Positions 23,189 through 35,857 of a stretch of DNA of 64,000 nt are shown here, one piece after another; within the stretch, counting starts at the first letter, position 1, and each line of letters begins with the position of its first letter. Position numbers and translations under genes: made by a program. Under the pieces are notes generated by a model that made no database searches, was not told the DNA's origin, and saw only the letters and a list, made by a program, of their open reading frames with translations. Source of the DNA: Diadophis punctatus similis (taxonomy: Eukaryota; Chordata; Lepidosauria; Squamata; Dipsadidae); the NCBI GenBank assembly GCA_023053685.1, contig JALIGW010000001.1, positions 158,677,547-158,741,546 on the forward strand, given 5' to 3'.

Positions 23189-24633
23189 GCTACATAACTT
23201 ATCTAAATTAAGTACATAAAGTTTGGGTAGCTATTTATCTGGGATGGTCAAATTTCTTGACTAGGAATATATCCTTGACAGCAAGTTTGGCATTTGTTCT
23301 GAATAGCACATATTATTTTAGACATTAAGTATCAGGTAATAAGAAAGCTTGCAGAGTTATGTACTTGCAATAAGATATGCCTCCTATTTTTTTTCTTTAC
23401 TTCACTTCAATTGAATTTGATTATTCTCGTTTTCCTACAGTGTAAGGAAGGATATTGCCATGAAGTTGATAAGAATGAGAAAGTTATGTGCCTGTCTTTT
23501 TATATGAAGAAGATAAAAGTAATTTTGAATCCTAAAATTTCCTAGTGTTTACTTAAATACTGGATGTTCTAATTGATATTCTAATGATTAAATGATCTTG
23601 TGGGGGGAGGCTAATGTTTAGGAAAAAAGAATGTAGAATTTCTAAGATACACAAAACTGTAATGTATCATCTAATTCATTTTGAATGGAATCTTTTATCC
23701 TGGGCAATGTAAACTCAGCATACTGAGATCTAGTTTGAATGACAATAAGCCTTAATTCCACTGTTGGAAACATACACTAGGCAGCAAAAGGGAGCCAGCC
23801 AACTGGCACTATAGGGGCTTTTATGACAAAGGATAAGCTATGCTGTGCTGTTATTTGTAAGTATCTTGTGTGTTCCAAGTGCTACTTTAATACAAGGGGT
23901 TTTGCTTTATAGTAGGACATGTAGTGAGGGAGGCACTAAAGTTGAGTACTATGGAAACAGTCCTGGCTGTTTTTAAAAGGGTGCTGCATAAGGTAGATTA
24001 GCTTGCCTGGGGCTCCCTGGTGAGGTTCACAATTATTTGATTTGAACCTTTATTTTCCACTGCCCTGAAGCCACAGCATTTGCACTGGAACTTCACATTG
24101 CTCATACAATGGTACATTTATTGACTAATGTTGAAACAGAAAACATGTCAGACTAGTACTTGATATGTATCTGCAAATGATGTAAGTTAGTTTTCTGGAA
24201 ATGCTGGTTAAGCTAGTTTAGTGGTGGGTCATTAACAGCAAGGTCTGTTGGAACTGAAGGCACTAATGGAAATTAACCCAAACCTATTTTTGCGATATAC
24301 CAAACCATAATGACTCTAGCCTGAAGAAGTTTTCAAGCTGCTCTAACAGGAAAGTAAATGCTTCTAGATATCTAATTTCATAATTGTACAGCACATAAAA
24401 TGGTGATAGCTAGTAAGTACATGAAGAGAATTCAAAGCAAAAAGAACTGGAAGATGGCCAGTAAGCTCTCTATGGAATTTGGTGAGGTTTCAGAATAATT
24501 TGGAAGACTTCTCCTTTCATTACAGAAAAAAACTTTGGGGTTGGAGGAGAGGAATTAAAATTTGAAAGGGAAAATCAGAGTAGCTTTTGATTTTACCTTT
24601 TTGATTTTGCTTCTAAATGTCAAATAATCAGTC
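23189..24633. other. AT-rich non-coding DNA
   Basis: No gene, RNA or clear repeat recognised. Confidence 0.4.
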
Positions 24634-24866
24634 ATAGCAATAGCAATAGCACTTAGACTTATATACCGCTTCATAGTGCTTTACAGCCCTCTCTAAGCGG
24701 TTTACAGAGTTCAGCATATTGCCCCCAACAATCTGGGTCCTCATTTTACCGACCTCAGAAGAATGGAAGGCTTAGTCAACCTTGAGCCGGTGAGATTTGA
24801 ACAGCTGAACTGCTGAACTAGCAGTAGCCTGCAGTGCTGCATTTAACCACTGCACCAACTCGGCTC
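24634..24866 (-). mobile_element. tRNA-derived SINE, snake-type, TTGCTA tail
   Basis: Read on the minus strand: head GAGCCGAGTTGGTGCAGTGG, B-box TTCAAATCTCACC, body TTGTTGGGGGCAATATGC, and a tail of TATTGCTATTGCTATG. Nearly full length. Confidence 0.9.
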
Positions 24867-25522
24867 TTAATAATTCTATGATGATATCACTACTAATAGT
24901 TGCGTGTCCACTTGCTGTGGGTGTTCACAATTTATCTCATTTTTGCATATATTCAGAGCTGGCACTAGACATATCGATCCTTAGGCAAAGTCATATTCTG
25001 GCAGATATCCTCCCCCTACCCCTTGGTTTGATTCATCATCCAGTGTTGCTAGAATTTCAAAAATATGCCCCTTTGCTTCTTTTTTTCTTTGAGTTTTGAA
25101 GCTTTACACTTAAGATTTTTATCCCATACATTTTCTTTCTTTCCTTGCACATTTTACCCTATTTTCACAGCAATTAATTTTAATTACCTCAGCATCCATT
25201 TTTGTCATATGGCAACAATTCCAAAAATTGTATTTAACTTTACAGTGGGTGCATTAGCTTACAGAGTATGCTGTGATTGCTTTTCACTTTTTAATGTGTA
25301 TTTTTCTGAAGTCTTTTCCATTTTGGGAAACCTGTCCCCTCAAATTTGCCACCCCTCAGATATTATTTACTTAAATCGTTTTCAATGTTCTTAGTCTTTG
25401 CAGTCCTGCAAACATTACAAAACATTACAAAAGTAAGTTAATGAACAGTGGATTATATTCTCCTGATAAATTCATAGTGTGACCTTAGGTTCTGTCAATA
25501 AAAATAGTCCTTTAAATTTTTA
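24867..25522. other. AT-rich non-coding DNA
   Basis: Nothing recognised beyond short open frames. Confidence 0.4.
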
Positions 25523-25657
25523 CCCTGTTTCCCCCAAAATAAGACATCCCCAGATAATAAGCCCAATCGGGCTTTTGAGTGCATGGCAATAAGGCCAAGT
25601 GCTTATTTCAGGGTTCAAAAAATATAAGTCAGGGTCTTATTTTCAGGGAAACACTGG
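25523..25657. mobile_element. TA-flanked MITE, 'CCCTGTTTCCCC' family, 135 bp
   Basis: It begins CCCTGTTTCCCCCAAAATAA after a TA, and ends in the inverse (TTATTTTCAGGGAAACACTGG). It is nearly identical to 48158-48292, and its termini match the larger element at 49308-50017. Confidence 0.85.
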
Positions 25658-25659
25658 AC

Positions 25660-26250
25660 TTTACTACATATTAAAAATGAGGCATGCTTGATTCAGTTTT
25701 CTGGCAGTGGGATCACAGATTTGTCTGTTTGGAAAACTTCACTAATTCCTGCTTCTGATGACAGCTGAACAGCATGCCATTCAGTTGCTATGTGAACATA
25801 ATAGTGTGATGATGGCATGTAAAAACTTCCATACAGGGCAATAGAACTGACCTTCATGAAATTAGTCTAACCTGTTATGCTCCTCTGAAACATTTTCTGT
25901 GTTCATAAGACATTCAGTGTCACAAGCTCAACTTTTGTAATATTCAAGAACATTGGAAATGATTTTTTTAGAAACCTACAATAGTAGGACCTCATACTTC
26001 CAAAAGAACAAGACAATCTTTTGAAATTGTTTGATTTGGAAATTTGCATGAATTTTAGTGTGAATGGTAAAAATAAATCAGTCCATGTTTTGTTTTGCAA
26101 TGAACAATGTTTCTATATAAAACGTTTTCTTAAAAACAGGCAGAGGGAAAGTTTTGTACCAGCAGTTTTAATCACTGCTGTTTTCTGTTTTAATTTTTTG
26201 GCTTTTGAATTGTTGTAAAATGTCTTAACATTATTTCTAAAATGGAATAT
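25660..26250. other. Non-coding DNA
   Basis: No feature recognised. Confidence 0.4.
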
Positions 26251-26251
26251 A

Positions 26252-27206
26252 CCGTATTTTTCGGAGTATAAGACGCATCTTTTTACCCCCCCCCCAAAGA
26301 GGGTGAAAACTTGGGTGCATCTTATACACCGAATGTAGCCCCACCCAGCCACCCCCACTCTTTGATCTTTGCCTGCCAACAATTTACCTCCTTGCAGCAA
26401 ACAGCAGCAGAGCCTGATTAGCACAAGCCACTGATTATCTGCCTCCCCACACTCAGCTGATTGATTGAAGTTGCCGGCAAGCCCACATGCTAAAATGAAA
26501 GTGAAACTAAAGCTGCACGGAGGCAAATTGCTGGAGGGAGAGGCAAAGACAGGATTTTATTTTCTTGTGCTAACCAGACTGTGCTGAAACTGGCTGTTTG
26601 TTTTTTGCTGCAAGGAGGTAAGTCAATAACTATAAATGCCAAAGAATGTTCAAATTATTAGACTTATTTTTAAAGACTGTTTTATTATTGTTCTAGACAA
26701 CTTAACAAAATGAAGAAGCTTTTTAAAATAAATGCTTGATCTGAAGAGGCCCAGTGCTTTTGTATCTTCTTTTAAATAGCAGAGAATACTTCCAGAAAGC
26801 CACATCAATTTTAAAGATCTGTAAAAGTATAATCTGAAATGTCCTGTTTTAGTATTAAGTATTAAGTATTAGTATTAAGTATTAGTATTAAAATAAGGCA
26901 GCTGAGTTAAACCCTGACTTAGTCATGTTTGGAGTAGATCTATTTAAATAATTGGGAGGAGTTAGTGTAATTACATTTAAGAAAACTTTCTGGGATTAAT
27001 ATGCTGCCATAATGTACATTTCTCCAATTCTTTGCTATTTCTATTGATCAGACACACATGGACAGAAATACACAGCAAACTGTGTATATCATCTGTGCTG
27101 TTTGCTGTTTGGCAAATTGCTGGGAGGCAATTTTTTCCTTGTTTTCCTCCCCCAAAACTAAGGTGCGTCTTATACTCTGGTGCGTCTTATACTCCGAAAA
27201 ATATGG
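26252..27206 (-). mobile_element. TA-flanked non-autonomous DNA transposon, 0.9-kb family, copy 2 (complete)
   Basis: Both termini are present: CCGTATTTTTCGGAGTATAA at the left, and its inverse ending CCGAAAAATATGG at the right, each next to a TA. The interior is the reverse complement of copies 1 and 3. No transposase frame is seen. A 137-codon minus-strand open frame crosses the left end but has no recognisable domain. Confidence 0.85.
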
Positions 27207-27208
27207 TA

Positions 27209-27621
27209 TTCATCTCTTCAGTTACCTTTCCACCACACTGGTGAGTGCAGACTTTCTTTCTAAGTTTCCAAACGGTTCATTTTGAAAGCATTATTTTATT
27301 GTCTGTGGATGTTCTATCTAGATCAAATATATCAAGTCATATATATATATTAGTCTGTTTCTCTACTGTTTTGATCAACTACAGTACATCAATTGCGTGT
27401 ACTCAATAGTTACTTCCATTGTGATTTAGGCAGATCATTTAGTTCTACTACTTAGGAAAGTATTGAGGATTTTGAGAAGGAGGATAAGGCTTTTGACCAC
27501 TGAATTAGTGATAATTAATGTAGAATTCGCATTCTTACTACATTTGTACATCTGCCCTCACTATATATTTATGTAACTGGTCAGCTACAGTAGTTAAACC
27601 TGGCAGAACCAGACTTAGAGA
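27209..27621. other. Non-coding DNA
   Basis: No feature recognised; contains a short (AT)n run near 27341. Confidence 0.4.
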
Positions 27622-27772
27622 CCAGTAATGGGTTCTAAAACCCTTTACTACCGGTTCACGCGCACGATGCTTCTGCACATGTGCAAAAGCATCCTAGGCG
27701 GGTGGGCGAAGCCTCCCTCCGCTGTCATTACCGGTTCTTAAAACCGGGCCAAACCGGGAGAAACCCACCGCT
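27622..27772. mobile_element. hAT-type MITE, 151 bp
   Basis: The ends CCAGTAATGGGTTCTAAAAC and GAGAAACCCACCGCT are inverted. The flanking 8-mers cttagaga (27614-27621) and cttcgaga (27773-27780) match at 7 of 8. The termini resemble those of 42300-45218 and 47050-47243. Confidence 0.75.
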
Positions 27773-28129
27773 CTTCGAGATCAAGGCGGTCCTGATTTAT
27801 TCTTTAAAATTAATGGGATGGAACTGGAACAAAAGGCAAGAAGAAAAATAAAAGACATAGAGTTCAGAATTATTCTAGATAATAACACAATGATTCCTCA
27901 AGGCTTCAAAAGGAATCAGCAATAAATTTCTAAGGTTACTGAAGTAGCAACAATTCTGTTCCCCTGATGCTCCATTCAATGCCAAGTAATGATTTTGATG
28001 CATAACACTTTAAAGTGTACTGTAAGATTGAGTCTTATATACTTTCAAAATTAACTCCTCTATATTGTGCTTTGAATCCTATGAATTTAGAGACCACTGT
28101 TCAGTGCTGGAATTATCTGAGATCCAGTC

Positions 28130-29515
28130 ATACAAAATAACAGAGTTGGAAGGGACCTTGAAGGTCTTCTAGTCCAATCCCCTGCCCATACAGGAGAGCC
28201 TATACCAGTGGTGGCAAACCTTTTTCGGCTCGCGTGCCAAAAAGGGGGGGGCGCTCGCGCGTGTTCGCATGCCCACACCCATTCCCTCCCCCCACGCATG
28301 CGCACAACACCCCCCCATGCTGCCCCCTGCGCATGCGCACACACCCCCACCCCCGCACAAAGGCTTACCGGAGCCTGGAACGACGAAACCGGCAAACCGG
28401 AAGTTCGAAGAAACGCACTTCCGGTTTGCCGGTGTGCTGTTTTTTGCACTCCGGAGGGTTCAGGGAAGCTCCCTGAAGCTCCGGAATGCAAAAAACTACA
28501 AAACGGACAAACCGGAACTGTGGAAAAGTGCACTTCCGGTTTGTCCGTTTTGTAGTTTTTTGCATTCCGGAGCTTCAGGGAGCTTCCCTGAACCCTCCGG
28601 AGTGCAAAAAACAGCACACCGGCAAACCGGAAGTGTGTTTTTTCGCACTTCCGGTTTGCCGGTGGGAACCCTCGCGTGCCGGCTTCTATGGCTCCGCGTG
28701 CCACCTCTGGCACGTGTGCCATAGGTTCGCCACCACGGGCCTATACCATTCCAGACAAATGGCTGTCCAATTTCTTCTTAAAAACTTCCAGTGATGGAGC
28801 ACCCACAACTTTAGAAGGCAAGATGTTCCTCTGATTAATTGTTCTCACTGTCAGGAAATTTCTCCTTAGTTCTAGGTTGGATCTCTTTGGTAAAAGTTTC
28901 CATCCATTACTTCTTATTTTACTCTCAAAGTACCCAAGATAATTTGGAGAATAGGTTGTCCTTCTTTGTGACAGCCTCTCAAAGATTGGAAGATTGTTCT
29001 CATGTCATACTTAGTCCTTCTGTTTGTTAGACTAGACATACCCAATTCCTGCAGCTGTTTATCATGTTTTAGCCTCCAGACCTTTAATCATCTTTGTTGC
29101 TCTTCTCTGTACTCTTCTCGGCATCTTTTTTGTATCATGGTGACCAGAACTGGACAAGGTATTCCAAGTGTGTTCTTAACAAGGCGGTATATATCCATAC
29201 TGATACTTAATGTAATATTGATACCATTCCTCTGCTGATGAAGCTTGGGACTACAGGTACATTGGCTTTTTTTGGCAGCTGCAGCACACTGCTGGCTCAT
29301 ATGTAAGTGGTTGTCCACTAGGACTCCTAGATTCCTCTCACAGTTACTGCTGTTGAGCCAGGTACCACTTATCCCATCCCTGTTTCCTTGCCTAAATGTA
29401 AAACCTTACTGAATTGAATTTTTTTTAATAGGACTCAGTGTTCAAATCTGACAAGATTCTTCTGTATCTTTATCAATCTTTTAAAGTGTTGGCTATTCTC
29501 CCTTAGCTTGTCATA
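28130..29515 (-). mobile_element. CR1-like LINE (minus strand), split by a hAT element
   Basis: The + strand reads AGAGTTGGAAGGGACCTTGA, then after the hAT insert ATTCCAGACAAATGGCTGTC and CAGTGATGGAGCACCCACAA. This is the reverse complement of the 3' region of CR1 elements widely seen in reptiles. About 0.85 kb of CR1 remains, without an intact frame. Confidence 0.75.
28206..28738. mobile_element. hAT-type element with a large internal palindrome, 533 bp
   Basis: The ends CAGTGGTGGCAAACC and GGTTCGCCACCACGG are inverted. A perfect 8-bp duplication gcctatac flanks it (28198-28205 and 28739-28746). Inside, about 100 bases from 28416 pair almost perfectly with the sequence up to about 28636 around a centre near 28525. 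Open frames on both strands mirror each other because of this palindrome and are not genes. It belongs to the same family as 34087-34654. Confidence 0.93.
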
Positions 29516-29528
29516 TAAATACTATATA

Positions 29529-30379
29529 CCGTATTTTTCGGAGTATAAGACGCACCGGAGTATAAGACGCACCTTAGTTTTGGGGAGGAAAACAAGGGGA
29601 AAAAATTCTGCCTCTGCCTCCCAGCAATTTGCCTCCCAGCAAACAGTACAGATGATATACACTGTTTGCTGTGTATTTCTGTGGATGTGTGCCCGACTCA
29701 TAGAAATAGCACAGAATTGGAGAAATGTACATTATGGCAGTATATTAATGCCAGAAAGTTTTCTTAAATGTAGTCACACTAACTCCTCCCAATTATTTAA
29801 ATAGATCTACTCCAAACATGACTAAGTCAGGGTTTAACTCAGCTGCCTTATCTTAATACTAAAACAGGACACTATTACATTTCAGACTATACTTGTACAG
29901 ATATTGTTAAAATTGATGTGGCTTTCTGGAAGTATATATTATTCTCTGCTATTTAAAAGAAGATACAAAAGCACTGGGCCTCTTCAGATCAAGCATTTAT
30001 TTCAAAAAGCTTCTTCATTTTGTTAAGTTGTCTAGAACAATAATAAAGCAGTCTTTAAAAAATAAGTCTAATAATTTGAACATTCTACAGACATTTATAG
30101 TTATTGACTTACCTCCTTGCATCCAGTTTCATCAGTCTGATTAGCACAAGAAAATAAAATTCTGCCTCTACCTCCCAGCAATTTGCCTCCTTGCAGCTTT
30201 AGTTTCACTTTCAGTTTAGCATGTGGCTGGCCGTCCTACAGCCTCACTCAGCTGAGAATCGGGAAGCTGATAATCAGTTGCTTGGCTTAACAGGCTCTGT
30301 TCTGTTTGCTGCAAGGAGGTAAATTGCTGGGAGGCAGAGACCAAAGGGTGGGGGTGGCTGGGTGGAGCTACATTTGGTG
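29529..30379 (+). mobile_element. TA-flanked non-autonomous DNA transposon, 0.9-kb family, copy 3 (right end lost)
   Basis: Its left end CCGTATTTTTCGGAGTATAA follows a TA. A short tandem duplication of the GGAGTATAAGACGCACC motif follows. The body matches copy 1, and homology stops near 30379 before the right terminus. Confidence 0.8.
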
Positions 30380-31360
30380 ATGCAAGATTGGAAAAGCTGG
30401 TCAAACTAGTACATCTCTTTTTAGAACTATAGTTCACTGATCAATTCTGCCTTCTCCACACATAAAGTACCTCTGTGTGCAGAATCATATGTATAGAAAC
30501 TGAACATTCAGCCCACAAAACCGGGAACAGTCAAGATAGTTTCTTAAAGTCAAGTGTTTTTCAGTAATGAAGTGTGGATTACACATAGCTTCTGATCACT
30601 AAGTGTGTATATACTGTATTTATTGAAATGGATGAATGTTACATTTCTGTGATTCGAAATGCCTGAGGTGCGCTTCTGCCTTTTAAAAAATATCTACTGC
30701 ATAAGAGAGTCATTGATGATGTGGGAAGTAAAGAAAGCTCGTTTGTCTAGTAAATGCTAAATCGTGTAGTGTGTATTGGTACAGTTACATAACACAAACT
30801 GACAAGGGAATAGAAGAGTCTCCCCAGCATTCCAATCCTGACAAATTACTATGTCGTTAGAAAACTTGTATTCTACACCCTCTGCTTCCTCCTTTTCCTT
30901 TTTGGAGTCTGAGATTAATTTTAGAAAGGTAAGCAAGATGCTACCTTTGATCCAGATAAGTGAAATTTTCCAACATCCCAAGTGTTTACCCAGCTTGCAT
31001 AAATCAGACCGGTCTTCTTTTCAAGTCATAATGTATAAGCCCAGTGGCTAAAATAAAAGACACAAAGAAAGACTGAGTGGAGCTGCCTGGAACATACCTG
31101 AGGATTGTGTAAATTTTATCTGTCCTTTTCATTATTTTTAAATGCTTGACTTCCCCTTCCACTCCATTTTTTTCACTGGCGCAATATAAATATTTTATAT
31201 ATGGGATAAGCAGGAATATAATAGGAAGGGCCAAAGAACTCAGCACAAGAAATTTTCCTGTAATTTGCTCAATGATCCTGAACAAATTAAGAACATTACT
31301 GATTGGAAAAGATATATGAACACAGGAGCAGATTTTATCTTTCTAATTTGTGTTCTAAAT
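30380..31360. other. Non-coding DNA
   Basis: No feature recognised. Confidence 0.4.
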
Positions 31361-31538
31361 CAGCGATCCCCAACCTTTCTGGCTCCATGAACCAGCAGAA
31401 ATGGTGATGGGGGGAGGGGATGGTTTCATGCGCACACACACACCTCTTCACAAATGGAGCGTTTCACCCTCACCTTCCGCTTGTGTGACCCAGTTCCCAA
31501 TGGGTTTGAGGAACCACAGGTTGGGGGGGACACCCCTG
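31361..31538. mobile_element. hAT-type MITE, 178 bp
   Basis: It begins CAGCGATCCCCAACCTTTCT and ends GGTTGGGGGGGACACCCCTG, an inverted pair. The flanking 8-mers ttctaaat and ttctagat match at 7 of 8. Confidence 0.8.
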
Positions 31539-31997
31539 TTCTAGATTGTTTTCTAAATGATAAACTGAACAGTGGTGGCAAGTAAACCCCATTAAAATTG
31601 TTATGAATTTTAAATATTTTCTAGAATTACAGCTGTATCCTTTGGGGGCGGGGGGGGGAGAAATTTCTGAGAACTGCCAAAGAACTTGGAGTTGACTTCT
31701 TTGAGTTGAGTTGAGAAAATGGGAGTTCAGAAAATGTTTGAAATGTATTTCCTCATTGATTTCTGTAATATGAGTTGTGTTAATATCTTAAATGAGATTG
31801 AGATATGTCATTAATAGTTGTGTATTTAGGGTAATGGGAGCAAAAGGACCATTATTATTTTTGAATAATTGTGTAATCATATTTGTTTATGTATTTGCAG
31901 AAGTTGGAAAAATATTGTAGCAAAAAACAAAAATCCCACAGTATCAATTATTTTGTGTATTCCTTATAAAGTACTGTATATAAGGCATAGTTTATGT
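31539..31997. other. Non-coding DNA
   Basis: No feature recognised. Confidence 0.4.
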
Positions 31998-32215
31998 AAT
32001 AGCAATAGCACTTAGAGTTATATATCACCCTAGAGTGCTATTACAGCATTCCCTGGGAGGTTTACAATGACAGCATATTGTTCCTAACAAACTGGGTCCT
32101 CAATTTACTGACCTCGGAAGGATGGAAGTCTGAGACAACCTCAAGCCCCATCAGGATTGAACTCAGGCTGTGGGCAGAGTTTGCCTGCAATACTACATTC
32201 TAACCACTGCACCAT
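31998..32215 (-). mobile_element. tRNA-derived SINE, diverged copy
   Basis: On the minus strand the order head, B-box region, TTTGTTAGGAACAATATGCT, tail TATTGCTATTAC matches the other snake-type SINEs, but with many changes. It is an older copy. Confidence 0.75.
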
Positions 32216-33166
32216 AAAGAAATAGTATAATGTGTATAAAACACCTTTCTTAAATTACAAATTAAATTAGAATGGATTAGAATATTGTGAATCTGTACTT
32301 GAACCTACAGTTTAGGCAGATAAGGTCTTACATAGATTCTAATATGCATAGCATTATCATGAAAGAAAGCAGAGAATTTTGAAATAATTTATTGCATAAA
32401 AATGACCTGTATACATACCTTCACTACCCTTTCTAAAAACAAGTAACTAAAATGCATTTTGAAGTACTTCCAGTTTTGAGAAAATCTGAATTCAGCCTAA
32501 ATAAGGAAATTAAACTGAAGCCAGTTATTGTCTACAACATATTGGTATATTGCTAAGTTGAATACTTAGAATTTTTCATGATTGTTTTAAATGAACAGTT
32601 CAAATGCATTTTTAACATTCTTTAGGACTGTATTACTTAAAGAAGTGTATGACTCTTCTTGTAATGTTGGTAAAAATCGTATCACACCAAATCCATGTTG
32701 TTAGATTTGCTAGAAAATACAAATAACTTATGAAGAAAAAAGACATGTAATTGGCAACTTCCTGACTTTTCTTTTATCCCAGAACTAAAATGCAGCTCTG
32801 TTTTCAGTTTCTCTCCACTGTAACATCTAACTTTCTCAAATCCAACCATCACAATATGTCTTGCTCCCCCACCCCATCCACTATTATTTTTCAGAGGTAG
32901 TATGTTTTTAATCAAATTTAATTATTTCAGTTTCATGACCACCCAGCTCCAGTGATGCTGGATGACTTACAGTTAAAAAAGAATTTAAAACAAAACTATA
33001 TATATATCAAAGAAAAGGTAATACAGCTGGCAAGAAGAGCAACCCTATAATCAAAAAGACCAAAAGGATACCAAAAGCAAAGGGGTTTGCTTCCTATCCT
33101 TAACCAAGGCCTGGAAAAACAATGGAAAATAATAGAAAAATATATTTGTGCCTACACTTTCTATCA
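32216..33166. other. AT-rich non-coding DNA
   Basis: No feature recognised. Confidence 0.4.
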
Positions 33167-33312
33167 CAGGGGTGGCCAAACTATGGTTCTTTGAGGACCT
33201 GTGGACTTCAACTCCCAGAATTCCTGAGCCACCCATGCATGCATGGCTAGCTCAGGAATTCTGGGAGTTGAAGTCCACAGGTCCTCAAAGAACCATAGTT
33301 TGGCCACCCCTG
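33167..33312. mobile_element. hAT-type MITE, near-perfect palindrome, 146 bp
   Basis: The left half, starting CAGGGGTGGCCAAACTATGG, is the reverse complement of the right half with almost no mismatch, around an ATGCATGCATGGC centre. A perfect 8-bp duplication ttctatca flanks it (33159-33166 and 33313-33320). Confidence 0.95.
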
Positions 33313-33598
33313 TTCTATCATGTTGTTTGATGTATGATGTTGTAATTATATTTTAAAGGAGATTGTTCGAAAACTTACATGAACTATTTCCAATAAATTG
33401 TTTCAAATTTGAACCATTGTTTTCAAGGGGCAAATTAAAACTCTTGTTTTAGTAAAATTGAATCCCAAATAGAAATGCATGTGGCTAAATTTAGTGATGC
33501 ATAAGATCAAATACACATTTGATAGCACATCAGGGAATGAATGGTGCTTTTTGAATGGTAACTTCATAAATTAACCAATATAGATGTCATTCACATGA

Positions 33599-33948
33599 TA
33601 CAGATAGTTCTAGACGTATGACCACTCATTTAACAACTGTTCAGAGCTAATGCCAGCGCGAAAAAAGTGACTTATGAACACACCACCATTGCAGTGTCTT
33701 CACAGTCATGTAATCAGAATTTGGGCACTTTGCAATAAATATGCATTTATAATAGTTGCAGCATCACAGAGTCACATAGAACATTATTTACAACCTTCTT
33801 GGAGGGTTTCTGACAAATCAGTAGGGGAAGCTAGAGTTGCTTAACAACTACGTGATTCGCTTCCTGACTATGGGCAAAAAGCCCGTAAAATCAAGCACCA
33901 CTCATTTAACTAAGCATCACTCAGTGATGGAGGTTCCAGTCCCAATTA
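33599..33948. mobile_element. Palindromic MITE, GTAGTCC family
   Basis: It begins TACAGATAGTTCTAGACGTA and carries the family's GTGACTTATGAACA and GGTTCCAGTCCCAATTAT motifs in inverted relation to 16552-16963. Confidence 0.65.
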
Positions 33949-34086
33949 TTTATATATTTTGAAAAAGAGGACTATTCTGTAGAATTCTAAAGAACTCACA
34001 CTTATTCAAGAAAATAAGTTGAAGAATAATATCAAGATGCAACATGCAGCTTTAATGAGTCAGCTGGTCAAAGGATTAGACTAACT

Positions 34087-34654
34087 CCGTGATGGCGAAC
34101 CTATGGCACGTGTGCCACAGATGGCACGCGGAGCCATATCTGCCGGCACGCGAGTCGTTGCCCTAGCTTAGCTCCAGCGCGCATGTGGGTGCTGGCCAGC
34201 TGATTTTCAGCTCATGTGGAAGCTCTGGGAGGGTGTTTTTGACCTCCGGGAGGGTGGGAGAGGGTGTTTTTCCTTCCCCAGGCTCCAAGAAAGCCTCTGG
34301 AGCCTGGGAAGGGTGAAAAATGGGCCTACCGGGTCCACTGGAAGTCGGGAAACAGGCCGTTTCCGGCCTCCGGAGGACCTCCATGGCCCCACGGAGGTCC
34401 TCCGGACGCTGGAAACGGCCTGTTTCCCTCATCTGTTTTTGCCCTCCCCATGCTCCAGGGAAGCCTCTGGACCCTGGGGAGGGTGAAAAATGGGCTTACC
34501 ATTGGGAAACAGGGCAGCGGGGGTCGTGTGTGCATGCACAGGGGAGTGGGGCGCATGGGGGGCATTAAATTATGGGTGTAGGCATGCGCGTGTGTGCAAA
34601 AGCGTGCAATAGCGCGCTTTCGGCACCCGAGGAAAAAAAGGTTTGCCATCACTG
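34087..34654. mobile_element. hAT-type element, 568 bp
   Basis: The ends CCGTGATGGCGAACCTATGG and AAAGGTTTGCCATCACTG are inverted. A perfect 8-bp duplication gactaact flanks it (34079-34086 and 34655-34662). The interior has imperfect inverted repeats around GGGAAACAGGCCGTTTCC (about 34340-34440). Same family as 28206-28738. No transposase. Confidence 0.92.
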
Positions 34655-34662
34655 GACTAACT

Positions 34663-35857
34663 CATTATTATTGTCACATGCTCAGATACTGGGGAAATGC
34701 AATAAAGAAAAGATGCCTTGTTTCAAGAAGCAATAATGGACTCAGGAACCAAAAGAACTTTTACGTTTCTTTAAGAGAACTGTACGGACAGCCTTATGTA
34801 ATTTGCTCTCATTTTTTAGTAATAATTGTTATTTGTTAAAGCTCTGAAATGGCTTGAATATGTATGACTGTTCAAAGACATTGTTAAACTGGGGATGGGG
34901 TCTGGGGTGGAATTGAAGCATAGTACGTAGCCATACTATTCTGACGCAAAAATAAAATTTACTGGTAGATGATAATATCACGCTAACAAATTTAAAATAG
35001 CCTTTCTGTGCAAAAAATATGTGTAATTCTGAAAATCTGTGTGTGGGAAGTTGAGAACACCACATATAATATATATGATGATGTGTGGTTTCCTCAAGAG
35101 GATCAGCTGTTGCTCTTTCATAATTGGAAAGTGTTCTGTGGCTTTTCTTAAAACAGTTTTTGTCCTAGTCATCTGCCTATTTTCCTGAAGTTAAGGCCGA
35201 TTTTAATATTTAGAACAAGTTATATTATAAATCAAATATGGTTGTAAGCTCCCAGAACCATTGCCCTAGCATAATGCTCTTATACTGATTACTTTGAAAT
35301 AGCAAGGTATAACTTATGGAAATGTTCTATTGCTTGCACACTGTTGTCCCTTTCTTAATGGCCATAAGGAATAGATCAGAGTAGTTTATGTACAGGTAAA
35401 GCCATTATATCAGGAAAAAGATGACTGAAACCCAGGTAAACTTTTTAACAAGGGAATTTGCATAAATGAGAAATGCAATGCTGCTTGCTGTCTTACAATC
35501 TGAGTGTATTGTATACTATTTGTGTTCTTGGTAGTTCTGTTTTTGTAGAAGTGGCTGACACCCTTAAGAATGATGAGAGCACACTGATTGGAAATGATGG
35601 GATTAGAAATTCAGTATACCTAGAGAACCCTACATTGTGAAAATTTATAATAGATTCCTACCCAGCCTCTCATTCATGTGCCCTGAAGTCTGCTGAATTC
35701 AGAAACCAAACTCTCTGTCCCTGCTTGATTTTAATGAGTACTACCATTTTTTTCAGTTATGTAACGTTCAGCATCTTTGCATGTAGTTAGTCAGCAAAAT
35801 AAGGCATGGGACATTTTTTACACATTTGCATACCTAACTTTTGGACGCTCAAAGTGA
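34663..35857. other. AT-rich non-coding DNA
   Basis: No feature recognised. Confidence 0.4.

Noticed and set aside
28087..28794. Overlapping open frames of 100-211 codons on both strands
   Set aside because: They are mirror images produced by the palindromic, GC-rich hAT element; no domain or splice structure.
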